A DNA stretch of 52,763 bases from Anammoximicrobium sp032229885 (lineage in GTDB: Bacteria > Planctomycetota > Planctomycetia > Pirellulales > Pirellulaceae): assembly GCA_032229885.1 (NCBI GenBank), contig JAVYAJ010000116.1:1-52763 (forward strand), in the 5' to 3' direction. Positions within the stretch are counted from its first letter, which is position 1; each line of letters starts with the position of its first letter. The notes under the pieces were generated by a model, which searched no databases, was not told the DNA's origin, and saw only the letters and a program-made list of their open reading frames with translations. Position numbers and translations under genes: made by a program. Positions 26,516 to 33,789 of the stretch are shown here, piece by piece.

Positions 26516-26992
26516 AGTCTTAGTCCGTATCATGCGCACACCGTGCGCACATCTTGTACACTGGTGTGTACAGTACACTTTTGCATTGCGGGCACTGACC
26601 CACGTTAAGCTCGTTCGATGAATGAGTGTCCGGCTGAGATCTAGGATCAGCGTAACCGTTCAGGCAATACGCCGCTAATGGAAGCGGAACGGCGCAAGCC
26701 GTCCGGTCCTTCGAGGTAGGTCGGTTCTTCGTAGCGGACCAATCGAATCGACCGCCAGCAGACAAACCGGAGGGCTTGCGCCCTTCCGCTTCAATTCTCG
26801 GTGACCGTTTTCCAAGGCTCGCTTGTCCTGCAACGCAGGTTGTCGGGTTTCAGATTTGGGCATCGGAGATTTCAGATTTGAACGCCAGACTCGGAACGCC
26901 AGACTCGGAACATCCCCCCGCCGAACGCCGATAGCCTACCCCAGAAATTCTCCGTTTCCGAAGCGATGTCCATTCTCTGGAGGAGAGACAAC
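26516..26992. other. Intergenic region with an inverted repeat
   Basis: These 477 bases are less GC-rich than the flanking genes. They hold a 27-bp inverted repeat (separate entry) and a direct duplication of the 14 bases gaacgccagactcg near 26880. A short minus-strand frame (26520-26765) ends with two Cys-x2-Cys pairs that look like a zinc ribbon, but the rest is not protein-like, so I do not call a gene. Confidence 0.45.
26681..26792. repeat. Long inverted repeat (27-bp arms), REP/MITE-like
   Basis: Arms 26681-26707 and 26766-26792 match as reverse complements at 25 of 27 positions, with a 58-base spacer. The arms start gaagcggaa and end ccggt. The whole element is 112 bases, lies between two genes and encodes nothing. 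Such arms flanking a short spacer are typical of REP-pair or miniature-transposon remnants, but no target-site duplication was established. Confidence 0.75.
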
Positions 26993-28276
26993 ATGACGCG
27001 ATGGCGATCGATTATTTGGCCGTTGACACCGCCGGGCCGGGCGCACGCAATCGTCCGCCAGCCGATTGCGCGGCGTCCGGAGACGCGCCGCTGGTCCGCT
27101 CGCCTAGCGATGTGGCTAACCCCGAGCCTGTTGTTCAGCCTCGCGGCGCTGGCCACGGCCGGCGACGAATCGCCGCTGCCGCGCGGGTACACGATTCCGA
27201 CGTTGGATCTGGCTGCCGACGCGCATCGGCAGGTGATCGTCGATCGCGAACCGGGCCAATATCTCGGCCATCCGACGACCGTCCTGCTCGAGGACGGGCG
27301 CACGCTGTTGTGCGTGTATCCCAAAGGGCACGGTCGCGGCCCGATCGTGTACAAGCGCAGCGCCGATGGCGGCCGGACGTGGTCCGAGCGTCTGCCGACC
27401 CCGGCCTCGTGGGCCACGAGCCTCGAGACGCCCACGCTGCATCGCGTGGTCGACGCGGCTGGCGTCCGGCGGCTGATCCTCTGGTCCGGCCTGTACCCGG
27501 CGCGAATCGCCGTGAGCGCCGACGATGGTCAGACGTGGTCGGAACTCGAACCCGCCGGCGAGTGGGGCGGAATCGTGGTCATGGGATCCGTCGAGCCGCT
27601 GCGGACGCCCGGCCGTTACCTGGCCATGTTCCACGACGACGGTCGCTTTTTTACGTCGCAGGATCGGCGCAAGACGCCCGTCGAGTTCACCCTGTACAAG
27701 ACGTTCTCGAACGATGGCGGTTTGAGCTGGAGCTTTCCGCAAGCCGTCTGTCGCACGACCGACGTCCACCTGTGCGAACCGGGAGTGATCCGCTCGCCCG
27801 ACGGTCGTCAACTGGCGGCGCTGCTGCGCGAGAACCGTCGCCGACGCAACTCGTTTGTGATCTTCAGCGACGACGACGGCCAAACCTGGACCGCGCCGCG
27901 CGAATTGCCGGCGGCCTTGACGGGCGATCGCCACGTTGGCAAGTACGCTCCGGACGGCCGCCTGTTCGTCTCGTTTCGCGACACGACGTTGGACAGTCCG
28001 ACGCGCGGCGATTGGGTCGCCTGGGTCGGGCGCTACGAGGACATCGTGACCGGCGCGGAGGGCGCCTATCGGGTGCGTCTGATGCGCAACCACCGCGGCG
28101 CGGACTGCGCCTATCCGGCGGTCGAGCTGCTGCCGGACGGGACGATCGTCGCCACGACATACGGGCACTGGACCGCCGGCGAAGCGCCGTACATCGTCAG
28201 CGTCCGCCTCCGTTTGAACGAACTCGACGAACTGGCCGCGCAGCGGGTCGCGATGCCCGCGGGCGCGTCGCGCTAA
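26993..28276 (+). CDS. Sialidase-like (exo-alpha-sialidase family) secreted protein
   Basis: The 427-residue protein contains at least four Asp-box motifs of the six-bladed sialidase fold (SADGGRTW, SADDGQTW, SNDGGLSW, SDDDGQTW), plus candidate arginines of the active-site triad spread along the chain. It begins with a long basic N-region and a hydrophobic stretch (about residues 47-62, LTPSLLFSLAALA), which suggests export or anchoring. GGAGGAGAG just before ATG 26993 defines the start; the upstream ATG at 26966 lacks such a site. Sialidase-fold proteins release terminal sialic acid or related sugars, but in planctomycetes many are of unknown specificity. It lies between two other exported hydrolases. 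Confidence 0.8.
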   Translation: MTRWRSIIWPLTPPGRAHAIVRQPIARRPETRRWSARLAMWLTPSLLFSLAALATAGDESPLPRGYTIPTLDLAADAHRQVIVDREPGQYLGHPTTVLLEDGRTLLCVYPKGHGRGPIVYKRSADGGRTWSERLPTPASWATSLETPTLHRVVDAAGVRRLILWSGLYPARIAVSADDGQTWSELEPAGEWGGIVVMGSVEPLRTPGRYLAMFHDDGRFFTSQDRRKTPVEFTLYKTFSNDGGLSWSFPQAVCRTTDVHLCEPGVIRSPDGRQLAALLRENRRRRNSFVIFSDDDGQTWTAPRELPAALTGDRHVGKYAPDGRLFVSFRDTTLDSPTRGDWVAWVGRYEDIVTGAEGAYRVRLMRNHRGADCAYPAVELLPDGTIVATTYGHWTAGEAPYIVSVRLRLNELDELAAQRVAMPAGASR

Positions 28277-28330
28277 AGACAGCGCGCGGCCGGATGCCGC
28301 GTCCACTTTCGTGGCGGCAGCGAGGCATTG

Positions 28331-28386
28331 GTCAGTTGTCAGTTGTCAGTTGTCAGTTGTCAGTCGTCAGTCGTCAGTCGTCAGTC
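28331..28386. repeat. Heptanucleotide tandem repeat (4 x gtcagtt then 4 x gtcagtc)
   Basis: Eight consecutive seven-base units start at 28331. The first four are gtcagtt and the last four are gtcagtc, so one base changed and then spread through half the array. A truncated ninth unit (gtcac) follows. The array lies 55 bases after the sialidase stop and about 90 bases before the next gene's true start. Period seven is not a multiple of three. Confidence 0.97.
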
Positions 28387-28478
28387 GTCACTTGCTGGCG
28401 GTTTTCGTGATGGCGCACGTCAAGCGTCTGGGCACGGGCCACTCGTTGGCTCGGACACCAGTAGATGGAGAACCGAAA

Positions 28479-29702
28479 ATGGAGAGTGCATCCCGGCGCG
28501 CGTTTGTGAAAACCTGTGCAATCTCGGGACTTGGGGCGTGGCTGGCCGGTCGTTCGGCGGGCGCGACTGACGCAACCGGCGATGTTGCGACGAACGTGGG
28601 CACGGCAAGGGAGCAAAGCACGGCTGCGGGCGACGAGAGGTCAACCCGACAACGTCCCACCGTGCCGCTGATCCACGTGACGGATCTGTTTCACCCGCAC
28701 GGAGACCCGGACGACCACTTCGATCTGGCATGTGTTTACGCGCTGGCGCTGAGGAAGAGGTTCGATCTTCGCGGCATCGTGATCGACTATCCGCCGAGCT
28801 TTCGAGCAGGCGATCCCGCCGTCGTCGCCGTGGCCCAGATGAATCGCGCCAGCGGGCTGACCGTCCCCGTGGCCATCGGCACGTCACGAAAGCTTGCCTC
28901 GCGCACCGACGACCTGGCGGACTCGCCGCTCAGCGAAACCGCCGCGATCCGTTTTATCATCGACCAGATGCGCACATCGCACGTTCCGATCGCGCTGACC
29001 TGCGTCGGCGCGGCGACCGACATTGTCGTCGCCGCGCTGCGCGAGCCTGACTTGTTCCGGGACAAGTGTGCAGGCGTGTATCTGAACAGCGGTTCCGCCC
29101 ACAACAACCCGGATCGACCGGCGCAGTTCGAGTTCAACGTGCGTCTTGATCCGGCGGCCTATGCGGCGATGTTCGACCTGCCTTGTCCCCTGTACTGGTT
29201 CCCTTGCTGGAACATCACCGAAATGCGCCAGTCCGGCGCGTCGGGCAGTTTCTACTGGCTGCCGCACCGCGAGGCGTTGGCAGGTATTTCTCATTCAGCA
29301 GCCAATTTTTTCGCCTACATGTTCGACAAGGCTACGGAGCCCAAATGGCTGCGCGCGATGACGGACCCGCCGCCCCGCGAGCGGTGGGAACAGATTCTCG
29401 CGGCGCAGCGCGGGATGTGGTCGACCGCAAGCCTGCTGGCGGCGGCCGGTCTGACCGTCACGCGCGAGGGCGACATCCGGCCAGCCGACGAAGCGGACGA
29501 TGCGGCCGTGTTTCGCCTAGTGCGGATCGAGGCGACGTGCGCAGACAACGGAGAGACGAACTGGCGGCCAGCCGAGCCGTTCACCGCGTCCGACAGCTCG
29601 CGCCCGCGGGCCGTTCGCGAGATGCTCGCCGTGACCGACGTGGCGAGTTACCCCGGCGCCATGACTCGCGCGGTGAACACATTGCTCAAGACGTTCGAGT
29701 AA
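28479..29702 (+). CDS. Tat-exported nucleoside hydrolase-like protein
   Basis: Starting at ATG 28479, nine bases after GATGGAG, gives 407 residues with a twin-arginine leader (SRRAFVKT, followed by ISGLGAWLAG). The earlier open frame runs through the heptanucleotide repeat and is not coding. The mature part resembles inosine-uridine-type nucleoside hydrolases. A GDPDDHFDLA segment (residues 75-84) supplies the cluster of aspartates that binds calcium and the ribose, and a later SGSAHNNPDRPAQFEFN segment resembles the second metal-binding Asp region. These enzymes hydrolyse the N-glycosidic bond of nucleosides. The active-site match is by eye, so a divergent substrate is possible. It sits with two other exported hydrolases. 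Confidence 0.75.
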   Translation: MESASRRAFVKTCAISGLGAWLAGRSAGATDATGDVATNVGTAREQSTAAGDERSTRQRPTVPLIHVTDLFHPHGDPDDHFDLACVYALALRKRFDLRGIVIDYPPSFRAGDPAVVAVAQMNRASGLTVPVAIGTSRKLASRTDDLADSPLSETAAIRFIIDQMRTSHVPIALTCVGAATDIVVAALREPDLFRDKCAGVYLNSGSAHNNPDRPAQFEFNVRLDPAAYAAMFDLPCPLYWFPCWNITEMRQSGASGSFYWLPHREALAGISHSAANFFAYMFDKATEPKWLRAMTDPPPRERWEQILAAQRGMWSTASLLAAAGLTVTREGDIRPADEADDAAVFRLVRIEATCADNGETNWRPAEPFTASDSSRPRAVREMLAVTDVASYPGAMTRAVNTLLKTFE

Positions 29703-29969
29703 CCGCGTCGCGAACGCGAGAGGCCGTACCGGGCGCCGGCGCCAGCGCATTGTCACATCCTACTTTTTGAGTTGTCGTACTCGTCACAGCAAGGAAGCTC
29801 GGCGATCGGACAATCGTGGCGCCTCGAACACTTGGCCATGACATGGCCCTAGGCCCGTCCGCCCAACGAAGGCAGATGGCGCATCGCGCACCTGCGCGGT
29901 ACAATCCAAGCTTGCGATCACGGGCGGCGACGCCTCTCGCGAGAAAGACACAACGGACTTCGACACACA

Positions 29970-31460
29970 ATGGCGGCGCGATACGAGCGATTGATGGCTG
30001 TGGGACTCGAGCAAGCCGACGAGGTTCGAGAACGACGCGGGCACGCTGGCGCGACGCCCGTCGCTTCGCGGCGGGCGCGGGTCCATCTGGCGACGCTGGC
30101 GCTGGGCCTGTCGTGGTTGATCGGTGGAACCAGCGCGCCGGCCGCGGAAACGCCTGACGCAACTCGAGCCGCACCCGTGACCACCGCGGACGTACGGCGC
30201 GAATACGCGGGCGAGCCGCTGGCGTATTGGCAAGACCTGCTGGCGCGGCATCTGAATCAGGAAACGGACGCAGACCAGGAGCAGTGTCGCCGCGCTGCCC
30301 AAGCCTTGGGCCTGTTTGGCCGAGAAGCGCGTGCGTCGATCCCGCATCTGATCGAGGCCCTGCAATCGCCGTCGCTCGAAGTCCGCGAATTTGCGGTCGA
30401 TGCCTTGGGCCGGATCGGCGGAGACCCCCAGGTGGTTGTCCCGGCGATCATAGCCGAGATGGACTTGCCTCGCGATCACATCAACTATGCCGCGTTGGCC
30501 TCGTTTCGCCGGTTGGCGGCGCAGGCCGTGGGCCGGTTCGGTCCGGGCGCGGCGGCCGCGGTTCCGTTATTGGAACGCGCGCTGGACAACGAAGATCTGC
30601 TGTACCGGGTGCAGGCGGCTCGGGCCTTGTGGCGGATCGCCCGACACCGACGGTCGCTGCCAACGCTGCGAGCGGCCTTGAAGCAGAACCAACCCGAGCC
30701 CGCGTTCGAAGCCGCTCGAGCGCTGGCCACGCTCGACGCCGACGCGGCCGCGCCGGCCGCGCCAGACTTGATCGCGGCGTTGGATCATCCGGATGCCGAC
30801 GTGCGTCGCGCGGTCGGATCGGCGTTGGTTGGACTGGGTCCGTCCTATTTCGAGCCCGTTGCCCAGCGGCTGGCGCAGGGCGAATTGCGCTCGCCGGCCG
30901 CCGCGGTGTATGTGCTGGGCCAACTCCTGAAGCAGTTGCGGCAAACGACCTTCTACGCCCCGCAGATGGACATGCAGCAATTGGCCGCGGCCTCGCGCCC
31001 GGCGTTGCGGGTCGCCGTTCCGGCCTTGGTGCGCCTGCTGGGTCACGCGGATCTCGAACTGCGCCAGACCACGGTTCAGGCATTGGCCGAGACCGGATTG
31101 CTGGCCGCCCCCGCGCTGTTGCAGGCTTTGTCCGCGGACGATCCGGCCCTGCGATTGGCGGCGATGGACGCGCTGGCGCGGCTGGAAGACCATCTACCGG
31201 AGACCACGTCGGCCGGTTCCGCGATGGCTGTGTTCAAGGCGCGCCTGACGCCGCGGTTGGTCGAGCTGATGAAACACGCGGATCCTCAGGTCCGCCGCGC
31301 TGCGTTTCGAGCGTTCGCTGGATTTTCGCTTGGCGCCGACGGCCGCGCTGCCGAACCGCTGTTGCGGGGTGCGCTGCGCGACCCGGATCTGGCGATCCGT
31401 CGTTACGCCTTCGAGGCCCTGCGGCAGTTGGACGAATCGTCGGCAGGAGAAACGCGATAG
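29970..31460 (+). CDS. HEAT-repeat protein
   Basis: The 496-residue protein has a weak export signal (about residues 39-58, LATLALGLSWLIGGTSAPA) after a basic N-terminus, followed by a string of HEAT/PBS-lyase-type helical repeats from about residue 100 to the end. Typical units are LIEALQSPSLEVREFAVDALG, LIAALDHPDADVRRAVGSALV and LMKHADPQVRRAAFRAFA. Such repeats form a superhelix for binding other proteins. It carries no catalytic motif. A start at 29970 or 29994 is possible. The MoxR-DUF58-vWA cluster begins 391 bases downstream on the same strand, so it may be linked to that group, but the gap is too long to claim one operon. Confidence 0.8.
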   Translation: MAARYERLMAVGLEQADEVRERRGHAGATPVASRRARVHLATLALGLSWLIGGTSAPAAETPDATRAAPVTTADVRREYAGEPLAYWQDLLARHLNQETDADQEQCRRAAQALGLFGREARASIPHLIEALQSPSLEVREFAVDALGRIGGDPQVVVPAIIAEMDLPRDHINYAALASFRRLAAQAVGRFGPGAAAAVPLLERALDNEDLLYRVQAARALWRIARHRRSLPTLRAALKQNQPEPAFEAARALATLDADAAAPAAPDLIAALDHPDADVRRAVGSALVGLGPSYFEPVAQRLAQGELRSPAAAVYVLGQLLKQLRQTTFYAPQMDMQQLAAASRPALRVAVPALVRLLGHADLELRQTTVQALAETGLLAAPALLQALSADDPALRLAAMDALARLEDHLPETTSAGSAMAVFKARLTPRLVELMKHADPQVRRAAFRAFAGFSLGADGRAAEPLLRGALRDPDLAIRRYAFEALRQLDESSAGETR

Positions 31461-31506
31461 GCCCGCCAGAAGCGTATTCCGCCGTGGTTCGGGCCGTGCC
31501 GGGTGA

Positions 31507-31536
31507 TTGCATCCGCGCCGGCCGCGTTTGTATACT
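31507..31536 (+). promoter_or_regulatory. Candidate sigma-70-type promoter upstream of the MoxR cluster
   Basis: TTGCAT at 31507-31512 and TATACT at 31531-31536 are spaced by 18 bases and point towards moxR. The transcript would have an untranslated leader of about 310 bases running through the dispersed repeat, which is long, so this is only a candidate. Confidence 0.3.
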
Positions 31537-31686
31537 GCCCCGCGCAGCGCCGGCGGATCAACGTCCGGCCTACGATGGCCCGTCATCGGACGAGCACGAT
31601 CTGCCGTGTCGGGTCGGCGGGGCGCCTGAATCGCGTAGCCAGGCCGGTTGGCTTGGGACGATCCGCGCGCGGCGACTTAGGGCGAT

Positions 31687-31719
31687 GCCCTCGGCTACGG
31701 TGATCGATGGCCTCCGGCC
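31687..31719 (-). repeat. Dispersed 33-bp intergenic repeat, copy A
   Basis: Read on the minus strand, these 33 bases match 52728-52760 on the plus strand at 27 positions. The shared core is gatcaccgtagcc. Both copies are between genes and GC-rich. It is a different family from the repeats at 18035 and 23234. Confidence 0.75.
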
Positions 31720-31851
31720 AGAACGGTGAACATGGCCTGCGGCCCAAATGCGCGGTCACGCCGTCGCGACCGAGAGCGATGCCCTAGGTGACCACCCGAA
31801 AATTATGCTGGACAACGCCCTGGCGTTTTTCCACGGTCGGAAAGCCAAGCC

Positions 31852-32838
31852 ATGAGTGACGAACCGGATCTGAGACAAGAACTTCCTCAGTTTTCCAAAG
31901 ACTTCGCGGCGCTGCGGCAGACGCTGGCCGACGTGGTGGTAGGCCATGCCGAGGCGGTCGAACTGACGCTGGCCGCGCTGGTGGCCGGTGGCCATGTGCT
32001 GCTGGATGGCCCGCCCGGCGTCGGCAAGACGCTGCTGGGGCGGACGCTGGCCCAGGCGTTGGACGTCCAGTATCGCCGAATCCAGTTCACTTCGGACTTG
32101 ATGCCGGCCGACGTCATCGGGACCTACATCGTAATGGAGTCCCAAGGCCGGCGGCGATTTGAGTTCCAGCAAGGCCCGATCTTCACCAATCTGCTGTTGG
32201 CCGACGAGATCAACCGGGCCACCCCCAAAACACAGGCAGCCCTGTTCGAGGCGCTCGAAGAACGATCGCTGACGGTCGCCAACGAGACCTACGAGCTTTC
32301 CGCGCCGTTCTTCACGCTGGCCACGCAGAGTCTGGGCGACATCGAGGGCACGTTCCCGATCCCCGAGACGCAGTTGGATCGGTTTTTCTTCAAGCTGACG
32401 CTGTCCGCGCCCACCGGCCAGGAATTGGAGGCCGTGTTGCAGCGGGCGACCGAATCGCAGCCGGCGGCGGTCAAACGAGTCTTGGACGCCAAGCGGCTCG
32501 TGGCCATGTCGCACGTAGCGCGGCGCGTGGCCGTGCCGCCAGACGTGCTGCGTCATGTCGCCGCGCTGGTGTCGGCGACCCACCCGGACCAGCACGGCGC
32601 GCCCGAATCGACCCGCCGATTTGTGCTGCGCGGGGCGAGCCCCCGCGGCGGTCAAGCGATGATCCTGGCCGCCAAGGTGTTGGCCGCCGACGCCGGCCGC
32701 ACCGAGATCTCGCGCGACGACGTGCGCCGCGTCGCGCCGGCGGCCCTGCGGCATCGCATCACGCTGAGCTTCGAGGGCCACGCGCACGAAACGGGCATCG
32801 ACGGGATCGTCGCGGACATCTTGCGCGCAACGAGCTGA
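31852..32838 (+). CDS. MoxR-family AAA+ ATPase
   Basis: The 328-residue protein is an AAA+ ATPase of the MoxR family. It has Walker A GPPGVGKT (residues 53-60), Walker B LLLADEINR (Asp118, Glu119), a sensor/arginine region and a lid domain. MoxR ATPases act as chaperones that help assemble or activate protein complexes, typically paired with vWA-domain proteins. That pairing is present here: the DUF58 gene starts one base after its stop codon and a vWA membrane protein follows. It is cytoplasmic. A GGAAAG site lies before ATG 31852. The target complex is unknown. Confidence 0.92.
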   Translation: MSDEPDLRQELPQFSKDFAALRQTLADVVVGHAEAVELTLAALVAGGHVLLDGPPGVGKTLLGRTLAQALDVQYRRIQFTSDLMPADVIGTYIVMESQGRRRFEFQQGPIFTNLLLADEINRATPKTQAALFEALEERSLTVANETYELSAPFFTLATQSLGDIEGTFPIPETQLDRFFFKLTLSAPTGQELEAVLQRATESQPAAVKRVLDAKRLVAMSHVARRVAVPPDVLRHVAALVSATHPDQHGAPESTRRFVLRGASPRGGQAMILAAKVLAADAGRTEISRDDVRRVAPAALRHRITLSFEGHAHETGIDGIVADILRATS

Positions 32839-32839
32839 C

Positions 32840-33727
32840 ATGACGCTGTTCGATCACGAGTTCCGACTGCATTGCGAGTACCTGGACCAGACGGCCCGCC
32901 GAAGCTGGGGCAGCCGGTTCTTGGGGCGGCGTCCGGACCGACGTTGGGCCGGGGGCAGCGAGTTCGTAGGCCACTCGGATTATACGTGCGGCGACGATTT
33001 TCGCTTGATCGATTGGCCGCTGTGCGCCCGGCACGACGAACTGCTGACGCGCCAGTACCGGGGCAGCGAAGACCGCGCCGTGCATCTGCTGGTCGATTGT
33101 TCCCCCGGGATGAGACTGGGCGCGCCGATCAAATTTGATGTCGCGCGCCGCCTGGCCGGCATGTTGGGATATCTGGCCCTGGCCAACTCGGATCGCGTGG
33201 GCGTGGTCGCCATCGCGGATCGACTGGTCGCACAACTGCCGCTCGTCCGCGGGCGACGACATGCCTTTCGCCTGTACCGTTTCCTGGATGAATTGCCCAC
33301 GGTGGCCGAACCCGTCCAGTTGAAACGCGCGGCGGAACAGTTCACCCGTGACCGCCCCCAGCGCGGGATCGTGGTGGTGATCAGCGACCTGTTCGATCCG
33401 GCCGGGTTCGAAGCGGCGATCGACGTGCTGGCTCGGCGCGGATTCTCGCCGTACGTGCTCCAGGTGATCGACGAGCGCGAGGCCGATCCACGGCTGGCGG
33501 CCGGCGTGACGCTGGTCGACGTCGGCACTGGCCGCGCACGACGGACCTATCTCGAGGACATCGACCTCGTGCAGTACCGCCGGGTGTTCCACGAGTTCAG
33601 CGCGTCGTGCCGCGGCTACTGTGCGCGACGCTCGATCGGCATCCTCCAGACGACGACGGGCACGCCGGTCCAACAGTCGGTGCTGCGCGTGATCCGGACC
33701 GCCACTCGCCAGATGTACGCTTTGTGA
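32840..33727 (+). CDS. DUF58-domain protein
   Basis: The 295-residue protein has the DUF58 signature (YTCGDDFRLIDW, residues about 48-59) and a following vWA-like core (VHLLVDCSPGM). In the metal-binding MIDAS site of vWA domains the first part reads D-x-S-x-S; here it is DCSPG, with Gly in place of the second Ser, so metal binding may be weak. DUF58 proteins work with MoxR ATPases in a presumed chaperone or stress role. It starts one base after the moxR stop, so coupling is very likely. No membrane segment is seen. Confidence 0.9.
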   Translation: MTLFDHEFRLHCEYLDQTARRSWGSRFLGRRPDRRWAGGSEFVGHSDYTCGDDFRLIDWPLCARHDELLTRQYRGSEDRAVHLLVDCSPGMRLGAPIKFDVARRLAGMLGYLALANSDRVGVVAIADRLVAQLPLVRGRRHAFRLYRFLDELPTVAEPVQLKRAAEQFTRDRPQRGIVVVISDLFDPAGFEAAIDVLARRGFSPYVLQVIDEREADPRLAAGVTLVDVGTGRARRTYLEDIDLVQYRRVFHEFSASCRGYCARRSIGILQTTTGTPVQQSVLRVIRTATRQMYAL

Positions 33728-33789
33728 ACAGGCGCCGAGCCTGGGCGGCCACGACTGCGCGTGGTTTGCCGAGCGGAGAGGAACGCGAC

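Larger units (their letters stand above)
31461..31851. other. Intergenic region before moxR with a dispersed repeat copy
   Basis: No gene is supported in these 391 bases. It holds a candidate promoter (31507-31536) and a 33-base dispersed repeat copy at 31687-31719, both listed separately. Confidence 0.4.

Noticed and set aside
28331..28386. CRISPR or leader-like array at the heptanucleotide repeats
   Set aside because: The units are seven bases with no spacers, so it is a simple tandem repeat.
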